Shown piece by piece: positions 47,500 through 57,166 of a stretch of 64,000 nt of DNA (position 1 is its first letter; each line of letters opens with the position of its first letter). Made by a program: the position numbers and the translations under genes. This DNA comes from SZUA-36 sp963704855 (GTDB lineage: Bacteria; Pseudomonadota; Gammaproteobacteria; Xanthomonadales; SZUA-36), in NCBI GenBank assembly GCA_963704855.1, contig CAVPHY010000002.1, positions 682,001 to 746,000 on the forward strand, given 5' to 3'. Below the pieces are notes generated by a model, which ran no database searches, was not told the origin of the DNA, and saw only the letters and a list, made by a program, of their open reading frames with translations.

Positions 47500-50376
47500 A
47501 TGGATACCATAAAAATACGCGGCGCCCGCACACACAACCTGGCCAATATTGATCTCGATTTACCGCGTGACAAGCTGATCGTGGTAACCGGGCTTTCAGG
47601 TTCAGGGAAGTCATCGCTGGCTTTTGACACCATTTACGCAGAAGGCCAGCGCCGCTACGTGGAATCACTTTCCGCCTACGCCCGCCAGTTTTTGTCGGTC
47701 ATGGAAAAGCCGGACATCGATCATATCGAGGGCCTCTCTCCCGCCATATCGATCGAACAGAAATCGACTTCACACAATCCGCGATCCACGGTTGGTACGA
47801 TCACGGAGATTTATGATTACCTGCGACTGTTGTGGGCACGCGTAGGTACGCCCTGCTGCCCCGAGCACGGGCAACCCCTCGAAGCCCAGACCATCAGCCA
47901 GATGGTTGACCAGGTGATGGCGCTTCCCGAAGGTGCGAAAATGATGTTGCTGGCACCGGTTGTGCGTGACAGGAAGGGTGAACATGCACAGTTGTTTGAC
48001 GAATTGCGGGCGCAGGGTTACGTCCGTGTCCGTGTGGATGGCACCGTATACCCCATCAATGACGTACCCGCGCTTGAATTACGCCGCAATCACACGATCG
48101 AAGTTGTCATTGACAGGTTCAGGGTGCGACCTGACCTCAAGCAGCGTCTCGCCGAGTCTTTTGAAACAGCACTGATCTTATCCGACGGCTTGGCCCTGCT
48201 GTCGCCGATGGACGATGAGCAAGACGGTGAACCCGGTGAGCCCGGTGTCGCGGCCGAGAAGTTGATGAGCTCCCGATATTCCTGTATCCACTGTGATTAC
48301 AGCCTGCAGGAAATCGAACCCCGCATGTTCTCTTTCAACAACCCGAACGGCGCCTGTCCGGGTTGTGACGGGCTCGGCATGGCCCAGTTTTTCGACCCGG
48401 AACGGGTTGTCAGCAACCCCCATGTAAGCCTGGCTGGCGGCGCAGTGCGTGGCTGGGATCGTCGCAACGCCTACTACTTCCAGATCATCAAGGCGCTCTC
48501 GGAGCATTATGGCTTCGACATAGAAGTACCGTTCGAGGAATTATCAAAAAAACACCGCGACATTATCCTCTACGGCAGCGGTGATGAGATCATCGAGTTC
48601 ACCTATTTTGGCGAACGGGGCACACAGAAACGGCGGCACCCGTTTGCCGGCGTCATACCCAACCTCGAAAAACGCTTCCGTGAAACCGATGCAAGCATCG
48701 TCCGCGAGGAGCTATCCAAGTACATATCCCAAAAACCCTGCCCCGAATGTGATGGGCAACGGCTGAACCGGGAAGCCAGGCATGTATACGTAACAGATAT
48801 CAACCTGCCAACCGTCACGGCATGGCCAATTTTGCGCTGTCTGAAGTTTTTCGATGAACTCACGCTGGCTGGAAGCAAGGGAGCGATCGCGGAAAAGATC
48901 GTCAAAGAAGTCCATCAACGTCTCCAGTTTCTCGTCAATGTCGGTCTGGATTACCTGACCCTTGACCGCAAGGCCGGCACCTTGTCCGGTGGCGAGGCCC
49001 AGCGCATCCGGCTTGCAAGCCAGATCGGGGCCGGACTGGTGGGTGTGATGTATATTCTCGATGAACCCTCCATCGGTCTACACCAGCGGGACAATGAGCG
49101 CCTGCTTTCAACCCTGGTACGTCTGCGTGACATTGGAAACACCGTGATCGTGGTCGAACACGATGAAGAGGCCATCCGCATGGCGGATCACGTGGTTGAC
49201 ATGGGTCCGGGTGCTGGAGTCCATGGCGGCGAGGTCGTTTTCAGCGGAAAACCTGAAGACCTGGTCAACAGCGATGCCACGCTGACCGGAAAGTACCTTT
49301 CCGGCAAACTGGAAATCGAAACCCCCAAAAAGCGTACGACAGCCGACCCGCAGCGGGTTTTCAGGTTGATCGGCGCCACCGGGAACAACCTCAAGAATGT
49401 CACCCTGGAAATCCCCGCCGGTCTATTGACCTGCGTGACCGGGGTTTCCGGTTCGGGCAAATCAACCCTGATCAACGATACCCTGCACCGCCTGGCAGCC
49501 CAGGAACTGTACGAAGCCAGGACCCAACCGGCCCCCTATGAAAGCGTGGAGAACCTGCATCTTTTCGATAAGGTGGTTGATATCGACCAGTCACCTATCG
49601 GTCGCACACCCCGTTCCAACCCGGCCACCTACACCGGCCTGTTCACCCCGATACGCGACCTGTTTGCGGGGACCCAGGAAGCGCGAGCGCGTGGTTATAA
49701 ACCCGGACGATTCAGCTTCAACGTCAAAGGCGGGCGCTGCGAAGCATGCCAGGGCGATGGCATGATCCGCGTTGAAATGCATTTCCTGCCGGACATTTAC
49801 GTACCCTGTGACGTATGTCACGGCAAGCGCTACAACCGTGAGTCCCTCGGCGTTCATTACAAGGGCAAGAACATCCACGAAGTACTGGGTATGACCGTTG
49901 AGACGGCCCTGGAGTTTTTCGCTCCCGTGCCGGTGGTGGCGCGCAAATTACAAACACTGATGGATGTCGGTCTGTCCTATATCACGCTTGGCCAGAGCGC
50001 CACGACGCTGTCCGGTGGAGAGGCGCAACGTATCAAGCTGGCCAAGGAACTGTCCAAACGCGATACCGGGCAAACCCTGTACATACTTGACGAACCTACC
50101 ACCGGATTACATTTCCATGACATCAGGCAGTTGCTGCAGGTACTTAACCGCCTGCGCGATCATGGCAATACGGTGGTGGTCATCGAACATAACCTGGATG
50201 TCATCAAGACCGCTGACTGGGTCATAGACCTTGGCCCGGAAGGCGGTGACAGCGGCGGTGAAATCATTGCAACGGGAACGCCCGAGCAAATGGCGGGTGT
50301 CACCGGATCGCATACAGGTCATTTTCTGGCGAAGCTATTTAACCGGAACAAGGCGATTCACAAGAAAACTGCCTGA
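47500..50376 (+). CDS. uvrA: Excinuclease ABC subunit A
   Basis: The DNA-damage recognition ATPase of nucleotide excision repair. Two ABC modules: Walker A GLSGSGKSSLAFDT and GVSGSGKSTLINDT, signatures LSGGEAQRIRLA and LSGGEAQRIKLA, and two zinc modules (CIHCDY ... CPGCDG and CEACQG ... CDVCHG). 958 residues, full length. The 271-nt gap to divergent rplU contains no LexA box (CTGT-N8-ACAG) that I could find, so SOS control is doubtful. Confidence 0.97.
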   Translation: MDTIKIRGARTHNLANIDLDLPRDKLIVVTGLSGSGKSSLAFDTIYAEGQRRYVESLSAYARQFLSVMEKPDIDHIEGLSPAISIEQKSTSHNPRSTVGTITEIYDYLRLLWARVGTPCCPEHGQPLEAQTISQMVDQVMALPEGAKMMLLAPVVRDRKGEHAQLFDELRAQGYVRVRVDGTVYPINDVPALELRRNHTIEVVIDRFRVRPDLKQRLAESFETALILSDGLALLSPMDDEQDGEPGEPGVAAEKLMSSRYSCIHCDYSLQEIEPRMFSFNNPNGACPGCDGLGMAQFFDPERVVSNPHVSLAGGAVRGWDRRNAYYFQIIKALSEHYGFDIEVPFEELSKKHRDIILYGSGDEIIEFTYFGERGTQKRRHPFAGVIPNLEKRFRETDASIVREELSKYISQKPCPECDGQRLNREARHVYVTDINLPTVTAWPILRCLKFFDELTLAGSKGAIAEKIVKEVHQRLQFLVNVGLDYLTLDRKAGTLSGGEAQRIRLASQIGAGLVGVMYILDEPSIGLHQRDNERLLSTLVRLRDIGNTVIVVEHDEEAIRMADHVVDMGPGAGVHGGEVVFSGKPEDLVNSDATLTGKYLSGKLEIETPKKRTTADPQRVFRLIGATGNNLKNVTLEIPAGLLTCVTGVSGSGKSTLINDTLHRLAAQELYEARTQPAPYESVENLHLFDKVVDIDQSPIGRTPRSNPATYTGLFTPIRDLFAGTQEARARGYKPGRFSFNVKGGRCEACQGDGMIRVEMHFLPDIYVPCDVCHGKRYNRESLGVHYKGKNIHEVLGMTVETALEFFAPVPVVARKLQTLMDVGLSYITLGQSATTLSGGEAQRIKLAKELSKRDTGQTLYILDEPTTGLHFHDIRQLLQVLNRLRDHGNTVVVIEHNLDVIKTADWVIDLGPEGGDSGGEIIATGTPEQMAGVTGSHTGHFLAKLFNRNKAIHKKTA

Positions 50377-50416
50377 ACGGGTCGGCCAGGCTAAGAAAAA
50401 AAGATGCCGGTTCAGC

Positions 50417-51271
50417 TTAGCCGGTTTTCGGTTCTACCGGCCGGGAGGGATCACGTATCCATTCGCTCCATGAACCCGCATACAGTGTTGCACCGTGCAG
50501 CCCGGCCAGTTCGGCTGCAAACAGGGTATGGCAAGCCGTGACTCCCGAGCCACACATATACACGACATCTTCGGGAGGGTGATCTCCTTGCAGCGCCGAC
50601 AATTCCTGGCGGATGTCCTGCACCGGTTTAAAATGGCCGCTCCCGGATAGATTCTGCTGGAATGGATAATTGACAGAACCAGGTATATGACCGGCCACGG
50701 AGTCGAGCGGCTCAATCTCACCCCTGAACCGCTCACCGGCACGGACATCTACCAAAACCGTATCCGGCCCAGCCAGCCTCTCCAGGATTTGGGTGGTGGA
50801 TACCACTAAATCACTGCGGGCACTTAAGCTGACAGGTGTTTTACCGCTAACGCTCAGAGGACCACTTTCCAGCGCATAACCGGCTGATTGCCAGGCAGGA
50901 AAACCACCGTCCAGCAAAGCAGCCCCGTCATGGCCGAAATACTTCATTACCCACCACAGCCTCGCGGCGATAGCCCCACCCATATCATCATAGGCAATCA
51001 ACCGGTCACCCGGCTGCCAGCCAGAGCGGGCCAGGAACGCAGCAAACCTGTCCGCACCCGGTAAAGGATGGCGGCCACTGCTGCCGGTTACCGGACTGGA
51101 AAGATCGTTATCGAGATGTGCATAAACCGCACCGGGAATATGCGCTTCGAGGTATTTCCTGTACCCGGCTGCCGGGTCGCCCAGGGCAAAACGGCAGTCA
51201 AAGACAACACATGCTCTCTTTTTCAGTGCCGCCAGTAAGTCCTGTGTGGAAATCAGTATATTCTGCGTCAT
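50417..51271 (-). CDS. sseA: Thiosulfate/3-mercaptopyruvate sulfurtransferase
   Basis: Two rhodanese domains in 284 residues. The first is inactive (DDMGGAIAARLWW), the second has the catalytic loop CGSGVTAC, the form seen in SseA mercaptopyruvate sulfurtransferases. It carries sulfur in the cytoplasm for thiolation or cyanide detoxification. Convergent with uvrA and 27 nt downstream of the Nudix gene on the same strand. Confidence 0.88.
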   Translation of the reverse strand: MTQNILISTQDLLAALKKRACVVFDCRFALGDPAAGYRKYLEAHIPGAVYAHLDNDLSSPVTGSSGRHPLPGADRFAAFLARSGWQPGDRLIAYDDMGGAIAARLWWVMKYFGHDGAALLDGGFPAWQSAGYALESGPLSVSGKTPVSLSARSDLVVSTTQILERLAGPDTVLVDVRAGERFRGEIEPLDSVAGHIPGSVNYPFQQNLSGSGHFKPVQDIRQELSALQGDHPPEDVVYMCGSGVTACHTLFAAELAGLHGATLYAGSWSEWIRDPSRPVEPKTG

Positions 51272-51298
51272 AAAATTTGCTCAGAAACAGGTTGAATA

Positions 51299-51925
51299 CT
51301 AGGTGTCAATGATACCGGTGGTCTCACGCGAGGAGTGCTCCATGCGGCTACCCAGGTTCAACAGAATTGCGGCCGTGATTCCCCATATCGTATGGCCCTT
51401 CCAATTCAAGGAGGATACTACCATTGTCTTCCCGCCACGCGTCACTTCCTGGTGGGTGTACTCCCGGTGGTTTATGGCCAATTCCAATGGCACAGTAAAC
51501 ACCTCGGATACCTCGCGCAGATCTGGCTTCCATACGAACGAGGCACGAACCAGTCCGACGACCGGCAGCACCCTGTAGTCTGAAATCGTGTCCACGCGAT
51601 CGAGAAAACCCAGCGGGGAAACCTGGGAGAAGTCCAGGCCGATCTCCTCCTCCGCCTCACGTAGCGCAGTAGAGACGGCTGAGCGGTCGGTCCGGTCAAC
51701 CGACCCACCTGGAAAACTGACCTGCCCCGGGTGCTGTAATAACAACTCCGAACGCACGGTCAACAGGATTTCAGGCTCCGGCTTATCCAGCACGGGCACC
51801 AGCACGGCGGCAGTTCGATTTGGGCGGGAATCGGTACTTCGAAGAGCGTTGAGCTTGAGCGCAGACACGCCCTTATCAAAGGGTGAGACTGCTTTCAACA
51901 GCATATGGTGCAACTCAGATGGCAT
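51299..51925 (-). CDS. Nudix hydrolase, CoA pyrophosphatase type
   Basis: The 208-residue protein carries a Nudix box (GGSVDRTDRSAVSTALREAE then EEIGL) preceded by LLTVRSELLLQHPGQVSFPGG, the extra motif of CoA pyrophosphatases (NudL/YeaB). It would cut CoA or its derivatives to phosphopantetheine and 3',5'-ADP. Located upstream of sseA on the same strand. Confidence 0.85.
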   Translation of the reverse strand: MPSELHHMLLKAVSPFDKGVSALKLNALRSTDSRPNRTAAVLVPVLDKPEPEILLTVRSELLLQHPGQVSFPGGSVDRTDRSAVSTALREAEEEIGLDFSQVSPLGFLDRVDTISDYRVLPVVGLVRASFVWKPDLREVSEVFTVPLELAINHREYTHQEVTRGGKTMVVSSLNWKGHTIWGITAAILLNLGSRMEHSSRETTGIIDT

Positions 51926-52026
51926 ATCTCAACATCGCATCAGGACTGGCAAGTGTCAATAGGTTCTGCTGAACGCAGAGCCGAAACAATACGGGAAGAC
52001 GGTATCGCCGATTCACAGGGCAAAAA

Positions 52027-52054
52027 AAACCGGGCGGCTTACGCCACCCGGTTT
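52027..52054 (-). terminator. Terminator of the FKBP gene
   Basis: AAACCGGG, a C-A mismatch, and GGC pair with GCC and CCCGGTTT around a TTAC loop. Eight A residues on the plus strand give a T-run on the minus strand, right after the stop codon at 52063. Confidence 0.8.
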
Positions 52055-52062
52055 GTAAATAC

Positions 52063-52755
52063 TTACTTCAGGATTTCAACCAGTTTAAGGTCGAACATCA
52101 ACGCTTCATTCGGGCCAACCGGCGGGTTGCCACGGGCGCCAAATGCCAGTTCTGGTGGAACAAAAATCTGCCAGGTAGAGCCGGCTTTCATCAGGGGCAG
52201 TACTTCCTGCCAGCCTTTCAGAACGGCATTGACGGTAAACTCTTCCGGCGTACCGCGAGCGAATGAGCTGTCAAATTCACGTCCGTCCAGCTTTGAGCCA
52301 CGGTAGTGAACCGTTACCCTGCTTTCGAGGCCAGGACGGGCACCGTCACCTTCTTCAATAACACGGTACTGAACACCACTGGGAAGGGCAACAATTCCGG
52401 TTTTGGATTTATTGGCTTTTAGAAAATCCTCGCTGGCTTTCTGGTTTTCTTCAGACAGGATACGGAACTGCTCAACCTGCTCGGCACGTACTTTCTCCTG
52501 AAGTGCTGTCAGCAAAGCACGCATTTCTTCAGCAGTGACCTTTGGATCTTTCTCTGCAACAACGTCACGGATAGCGGCGATAATTGATTCCACGTCAAAT
52601 TCAGTACTGCGGCGTGCGATGTCAGCACCAATATCCCAACCAACTGCGTAGCTGAGCTTGCCTTTTTCTGAATTTACGTCCTGAGCCAGGACAGAACCGG
52701 TAGAGAGCATTAATGAAACTGTAAATAAAACTGTTAGCGCGAGTCTGGATCGCAT
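52063..52755 (-). CDS. Periplasmic FKBP-type peptidyl-prolyl isomerase
   Basis: 230 residues: a signal peptide ending GSVLA, an N-terminal helical dimerisation domain (residues 25-115, with KLSYAVGWDIGADI) and a C-terminal FKBP domain (VTVHYRGSKLDGREFDSS; GWQEVLPLMKAGS; LAFGARG). This is the FkpA/Mip layout, a chaperone and prolyl isomerase for envelope proteins. Single gene with its own terminator, divergent from psp. Confidence 0.9.
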   Translation of the reverse strand: MRSRLALTVLFTVSLMLSTGSVLAQDVNSEKGKLSYAVGWDIGADIARRSTEFDVESIIAAIRDVVAEKDPKVTAEEMRALLTALQEKVRAEQVEQFRILSEENQKASEDFLKANKSKTGIVALPSGVQYRVIEEGDGARPGLESRVTVHYRGSKLDGREFDSSFARGTPEEFTVNAVLKGWQEVLPLMKAGSTWQIFVPPELAFGARGNPPVGPNEALMFDLKLVEILK

Positions 52756-53016
52756 TGAATATTCCTCCAGAGGATTTCTGTAAGCCGGCCCATTGCCAGT
52801 CCATAAAGGGAGGCTATTCTACATGAGTAGCCCTGAATATGTCATGCCCGTTACAACAACATTTTTTGCACGGACCGCAAGATAGACTGTGCAATGATTA
52901 TCAAGTTCCACCACCTGTTGGTAAATTTAACCAACTGTTTACAGATGGCCGATCTGAGATCTTAATATTGATTTAATTTATGTCTATATATCATAGTCTT
53001 AACAAAAAGAAAAAGA

Positions 53017-53035
53017 TTGGCATGATGCGTGCATT
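53017..53035 (+). promoter_or_regulatory. Sigma-54 type promoter of pspABC
   Basis: TTGGCATGATGCGTGCATT has GG and GC separated by exactly ten bases, the -24/-12 pattern of sigma-54 promoters, 37 nt before the pspA start. Proteobacterial psp operons are driven by sigma-54 with PspF; no pspF gene is in the window. The 316-nt gap to the FKBP gene is otherwise empty. Confidence 0.75.
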
Positions 53036-53071
53036 ACAACAGGTACAGTACAGAATGCAGGAGCATAAACC

Positions 53072-53764
53072 ATGAGTGTCTTTTCCAGATTTACCGATAT
53101 TATTAACGCCAATATCAATTCCTTACTAGAAAAAGCCGAAGATCCGGAGAAAATTATCCGCCTGATGATCCAGGAAATGGAAGACACGCTGGTGGAAATC
53201 CGTTCTGCTGCTGCCAAATGTATCGCAGACCGGAAGGAACAGCGCCGCTACGCGGAATTTCTTGAACGCGAACAGCAGGACTGGGCCAAGCGTGCGGAGT
53301 TGGCGGTTCGTCAAAACCGCGAAGACCTGGCACGGGCAGCGCTTGCTGAAAAACAGGCATTGGCAGATGAAGCTAAACAGGTCGCGCATGAAGCGAAGAT
53401 GCTTGACGAACAACTTGAAAAATTCAACTCTGATATTTCCCAGTTGCAAAGCAAGCTGACTGATGCAAAGACCCGTCAGCGCAGTGTCGTCATACGCCAT
53501 AAGACGGCAACGTCACAGTTGGCGGCACGCAAACATATACATGATGACAAAATTGACGAAATGCTCTTTCGTTTCGAAAACGCGGAACGGCGCATTGACC
53601 AGGTGGAGGCTCAAGGCGAAGCACTGAATATGGGCAGGCGCAAAGGCCTGGCCGATGAAATCGCCGGATTGGAGGATGACAGCCGGGTCGAAGATGAACT
53701 TACAGCATTGAAGGCGCGGGTCAATAAATCTGGAACGCCGGATAAAGCCGCAAAAGGAGAATAA
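53072..53764 (+). CDS. pspA: Phage shock protein A
   Basis: A 230-residue, mostly coiled-coil protein of the PspA/IM30 family (MSVFSRFTDIINANINSLLEKA; EDPEKIIRLMIQEMEDTL). It binds stressed inner membrane and in other proteobacteria restrains PspF when resting. A good GGAG-type ribosome site precedes ATG 53072. First gene of pspABC. Confidence 0.96.
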   Translation: MSVFSRFTDIINANINSLLEKAEDPEKIIRLMIQEMEDTLVEIRSAAAKCIADRKEQRRYAEFLEREQQDWAKRAELAVRQNREDLARAALAEKQALADEAKQVAHEAKMLDEQLEKFNSDISQLQSKLTDAKTRQRSVVIRHKTATSQLAARKHIHDDKIDEMLFRFENAERRIDQVEAQGEALNMGRRKGLADEIAGLEDDSRVEDELTALKARVNKSGTPDKAAKGE

Positions 53765-53766
53765 AA

Positions 53767-53988
53767 ATGTCTGAAATCGTTCCCATTCTGGCTCTGACGA
53801 TCTGCGCACCATTGTGGATCATCTTTCACTACATCACCAAGATGAAAACGGCCAAGGGCTTAACCGCCGAAGACGAGAAAATGCTGACGGACGTATGGGA
53901 GTCGACCAAGAAAATGGAAGAGCGCATCGTGACACTTGAACGTATTCTTGACATCGAGTCCCCAAGCTGGAGACATCGTCATGAGTGA
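53767..53988 (+). CDS. pspB: Phage shock protein B
   Basis: 73 residues: one N-terminal membrane helix (IVPILALTICAPLWIIFHYI) and a coiled, charged tail ending PSWRHRHE, typical of PspB. It works with PspC to sense envelope stress and release PspA. It begins 2 nt after pspA. Confidence 0.93.
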   Translation: MSEIVPILALTICAPLWIIFHYITKMKTAKGLTAEDEKMLTDVWESTKKMEERIVTLERILDIESPSWRHRHE

Positions 53989-54379
53989 TCTGTACGAGCG
54001 CAAGAACCCGCACAAGCTTTATCGCGACAAGGAAAACGCCATACTGACAGGTGTATGTGCCGGCCTGGCAGACTATTTTGGGTTGAACCGGAAAGGCTTG
54101 CGCATGATCGTGGCGGTAAGCACCCTGTTCTTTTTTCCCTTCGTGGTGCTCGCCTACGTCATCCTGACGATTGTCGTTCCGGTTAAACCACAGGATCTGT
54201 ACAAGGATGAAAGTCAGGAAAAATTCTGGCGCGGTGTAAGCATGGCTCCCAGTGATGTGTTCAGCAACCTCAGTCACCGCTTCAAGGAACTCGATCTGCG
54301 TCTGCAGAAAATGGAAGCCTTTGTCACATCAAAGGAATTTGATATGGATCGTCAGCTGGGTCGTAATTCACGCAGGTAA
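53981..54379 (+). CDS. pspC: Phage shock protein C
   Basis: The ATG at 53981 overlaps the pspB stop by eight bases and starts MSDLYERKNPHKLYRDKEN. The PspC domain follows (ILTGVCAGLADYFGLNRKGLR), then a membrane helix (LFFFPFVVLAYVILTIVV) and a cytoplasmic tail. 132 residues. A longer upstream frame inside pspB is not the real start. Confidence 0.93.
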   Translation: MSDLYERKNPHKLYRDKENAILTGVCAGLADYFGLNRKGLRMIVAVSTLFFFPFVVLAYVILTIVVPVKPQDLYKDESQEKFWRGVSMAPSDVFSNLSHRFKELDLRLQKMEAFVTSKEFDMDRQLGRNSRR

Positions 54380-54538
54380 ATACCAACAAAAGGGGCCGGA
54401 TTAGGACAGGGCGAACGCTTATTGCGGCGTGATGTAACTTTTTGGGCCCCGGGCTCATCAACTTTTACAAGCCTGGATTGTCTTTATATATAACTAAGGC
54501 CGAAAACCGGCCGGAATCAGCCACGGGATTGTAGAAAA

Positions 54539-54724
54539 ATGACAAACCATGACACTGACAACGATGAAACGCTGCTCGCGATGAAGCCAATGTTTGGATC
54601 TACCTGGATGGCATTATTCGACCAGCTACGCAGAAACTACAACGGAAGGCATGTTGCCGACCTATCGAAACCAGCTGGTCTGAAGCCTGCTGACAAGACC
54701 CAGCCAGGCCGGAAAATAAGCTGA
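54539..54724 (+). CDS. Possible 61-residue hypothetical protein
   Basis: A polar 61-residue frame rich in Asp and Asn at the start (MTNHDTDNDETLL) with no recognised domain, signal or helix. There is no good ribosome site (GGGATT too far). It lies alone in the 391-nt gap between pspC and the DUF1684 gene, 160 nt after pspC. A GGCCG/CGGCC hairpin without T-run is just upstream. It may not be real. Confidence 0.25.
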   Translation: MTNHDTDNDETLLAMKPMFGSTWMALFDQLRRNYNGRHVADLSKPAGLKPADKTQPGRKIS

Positions 54725-54770
54725 TTTCAAGCCAGGATATTCAGCTGTGATCTGTGCAGAAATGTTCGCG

Positions 54771-55718
54771 TTAGTCCGAATCAGGATGAAAATCCTTTTC
54801 GCCCGCCGTCACGAACAAATCCATACGGTTTCGCTGCGGCGGTATCGGGCAGGTTGAATAGGGATTAAAAGCACAAGGCGGGTTATAGGCCTTGTTAAAA
54901 TCCACCGTCAAACGACCGTTCTGTGGCATACCGTCAGTGTATAAATACCGACCGGCTCCGTAGGTTCCGTGACCGGAGGTGCGGTCAGCAAAAATAAACC
55001 AGAGGCTTTTTGAATCCGCCTCACCCAAGCCAAGCAGGCTATGGGTTTCGCCATCCATGTCAAATTCGAATGTGCCAAAAACCTGTGACTCACTGACCTG
55101 GCCCAGCACGTTGGTAATCTCAATGACCTCATCTTCCGCCGCCGGAATAAAGCGGCCATCAATACACCAGGATTCATTGATCGGGTAATTGTCCACACCC
55201 TTGAAACTTTGCAGTGCCTTTGCATGGGAATCCTTGATCCGCAGTGCATAGGAGCCTCTGAATATGGCGTTGATACTCAAATTTCCACTAGAGATGACCG
55301 TGGGTTCACCTGCCGTATCCGGCACCAACTCCGCATGGGATAATGGTTCACCATTGATTCTCACATTTTCCGGATCATGATTCTTGAAGTGTAAGCGATC
55401 GTTTTCCAGCACCACGCTACCCCAGAAATCCGGACCACCACTCAACTGGATATCGTTATCCGCCGCGCTGCCAATCCGGCTTTCCCCCTCCTCGAGCCAT
55501 TCGAGCCCCACCAGGGTCAACCAGCCATCAGGCTGAATCAGCCTTTCATGCCGGCTCGCCCTCCAGGCTTCAACCGCCTGTTGGTGGCTTTCTGTTTTAA
55601 CGGTGACAACAACCTGCTCGTCAGCCATCAAAACCGGGGCCAAAAGAGCATAACCAGGTACGAATAGCAACAACGATGTGAGAAAACACTGCGGGAAAGA
55701 ACTACCCCTATTCATCAT
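54771..55718 (-). CDS. Secreted DUF1684-family protein
   Basis: 315 residues with a signal peptide (LTSLLLFVPGYALLAPVLMA) and the family features: RHERLIQPDGWLTLVGLEWL near the start, GRYLYT, and FNKAYNPPCAFNPYSTCP with cysteines near the end. Function unknown. Its start overlaps the manC stop by four bases, so it is translated as the last gene of the rfbACD-manC operon, an odd place for a secreted protein of this kind. Confidence 0.85.
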   Translation of the reverse strand: MMNRGSSFPQCFLTSLLLFVPGYALLAPVLMADEQVVVTVKTESHQQAVEAWRASRHERLIQPDGWLTLVGLEWLEEGESRIGSAADNDIQLSGGPDFWGSVVLENDRLHFKNHDPENVRINGEPLSHAELVPDTAGEPTVISSGNLSINAIFRGSYALRIKDSHAKALQSFKGVDNYPINESWCIDGRFIPAAEDEVIEITNVLGQVSESQVFGTFEFDMDGETHSLLGLGEADSKSLWFIFADRTSGHGTYGAGRYLYTDGMPQNGRLTVDFNKAYNPPCAFNPYSTCPIPPQRNRMDLFVTAGEKDFHPDSD

Positions 55719-57163
55719 CTTATCCTGCCGTATATGTCCTCAAGGCGTTCTATATCATCTTCGCCAAAGTAATCACCGGTTTGCACTTCGATCAGGTGGA
55801 TATCCTCATCACCCGGGTTTTCAAGCCGGTGCAGCGTTTCAGTCGGCACATAGGTGGACTGGTTGGCCTTCAATATAAACTCATCATCACCCAGCCTGAC
55901 CTTTGCGGTTCCGCGTACCACGGTCCAGTGCTCTGCCCTGCGATGGTGGCGTTGCAGCGACAGCACCTGGCCCGGCTTGATAACCAGCCGTTTGACCTTG
56001 CAGTCCGCCGCATCCTCCAGGACCGTATAACTTCCCCAGGGCCGGTGCACGGTCTTGTGAAAATTAACCGCCTCGTGCTTCAATTTCGATAGCTGCGCCA
56101 CGACTTCCTTGACGTCTTGGGCCTGGCTTCGATCGGTGACCAGGACCGCATCACCGGTATCGACGATGATAAGGTTTTTCACACCCACGGCGGCGATGAT
56201 CCTGTCCTCGCTCTGAACAAAGCATTCGGTTGAACCCACCATCACGGCTTTGCCCCTGATGCGGTTACCCGCTGCATCAGACTCATACAGCTCGCTGATG
56301 GCCTGCCAGGAACCGATATCGCTCCAGCCAAAATCACTGGCGACGACGGCCGTATTATCCGCTCTTTCCATCACCGCGTAATCGACCGAGATGGACGGAC
56401 ACTCGCTGAATAACTCCGCAGGAAACTCGATCGGTGCCCGCGTCTTGTCGGTCGCCTCCCACACCCGGCTGGTTGCCTCGTAGACATCGGGCGCGTAACG
56501 TTGCAGGGATTTGAGAAACGTGCCTGCCTGGAAACAGAACATGCCGGAATTCCAGTAATACTCACCCGATTCCAGGTATTGGATCGCCGTGGTTTCATTT
56601 GGTTTTTCGACAAACTCGGCGACCCGGTAACCACCGTTCGTGCTCAACGCTTCGCCCTGGCGGATGTAGCCATAGCCCGTCTCCGCATGTGTCGGATGGA
56701 TACCGAAGGTTACCAGCAAACCCTCGTTTGAGAGCTGCAACGCCTCTTTAACCGAGCCTTCGAAGTTTCGAATGTCCGCTATCAGGTGGTCTGCAGGCAT
56801 GACCAGCAAAGATGCGTCCGCGTGCACAGTATCGCGCACACACATGGCCGCGAGGGCGATCGCAGGTGCTGTATTCCTGCCCATGGGTTCGAGCAGAAAA
56901 TGTTCTTCACCGGTGCTATTTTTCATGCCGGCGTACAAATCGCGTGTATAGAAGTAATAATCACGACTGGTGACGGTAATGACCGGCGCATTACCCGCAA
57001 CCACCTTGGCTCTTGTCAGTGTTTTCTCAGCCAGGGTCTCACCATCGATCAGTTCCATAAACGGTTTGGGATGAGCGCGTCTGGAAACCGGCCACAGCCT
57101 CGTTCCCGCGCCACCGGAAAGAATTACGGGAATCAGTGGATATTTCTTATTGGTTCGGCTCAT
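55715..57163 (-). CDS. manC: Mannose-1-phosphate guanylyltransferase/mannose-6-phosphate isomerase
   Basis: 482 residues: nucleotidyltransferase domain with LSGGAGTRLWPVSRRAHPKPF and a C-terminal type II phosphomannose isomerase cupin with RPWGSYTVLED and QRHHRRAEHW. It makes GDP-mannose for exopolysaccharide or LPS. Three bases separate it from rfbD, so it belongs to the same transcript. Confidence 0.94.
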   Translation of the reverse strand: MSRTNKKYPLIPVILSGGAGTRLWPVSRRAHPKPFMELIDGETLAEKTLTRAKVVAGNAPVITVTSRDYYFYTRDLYAGMKNSTGEEHFLLEPMGRNTAPAIALAAMCVRDTVHADASLLVMPADHLIADIRNFEGSVKEALQLSNEGLLVTFGIHPTHAETGYGYIRQGEALSTNGGYRVAEFVEKPNETTAIQYLESGEYYWNSGMFCFQAGTFLKSLQRYAPDVYEATSRVWEATDKTRAPIEFPAELFSECPSISVDYAVMERADNTAVVASDFGWSDIGSWQAISELYESDAAGNRIRGKAVMVGSTECFVQSEDRIIAAVGVKNLIIVDTGDAVLVTDRSQAQDVKEVVAQLSKLKHEAVNFHKTVHRPWGSYTVLEDAADCKVKRLVIKPGQVLSLQRHHRRAEHWTVVRGTAKVRLGDDEFILKANQSTYVPTETLHRLENPGDEDIHLIEVQTGDYFGEDDIERLEDIYGRIR

Positions 57164-57166
57164 TTT

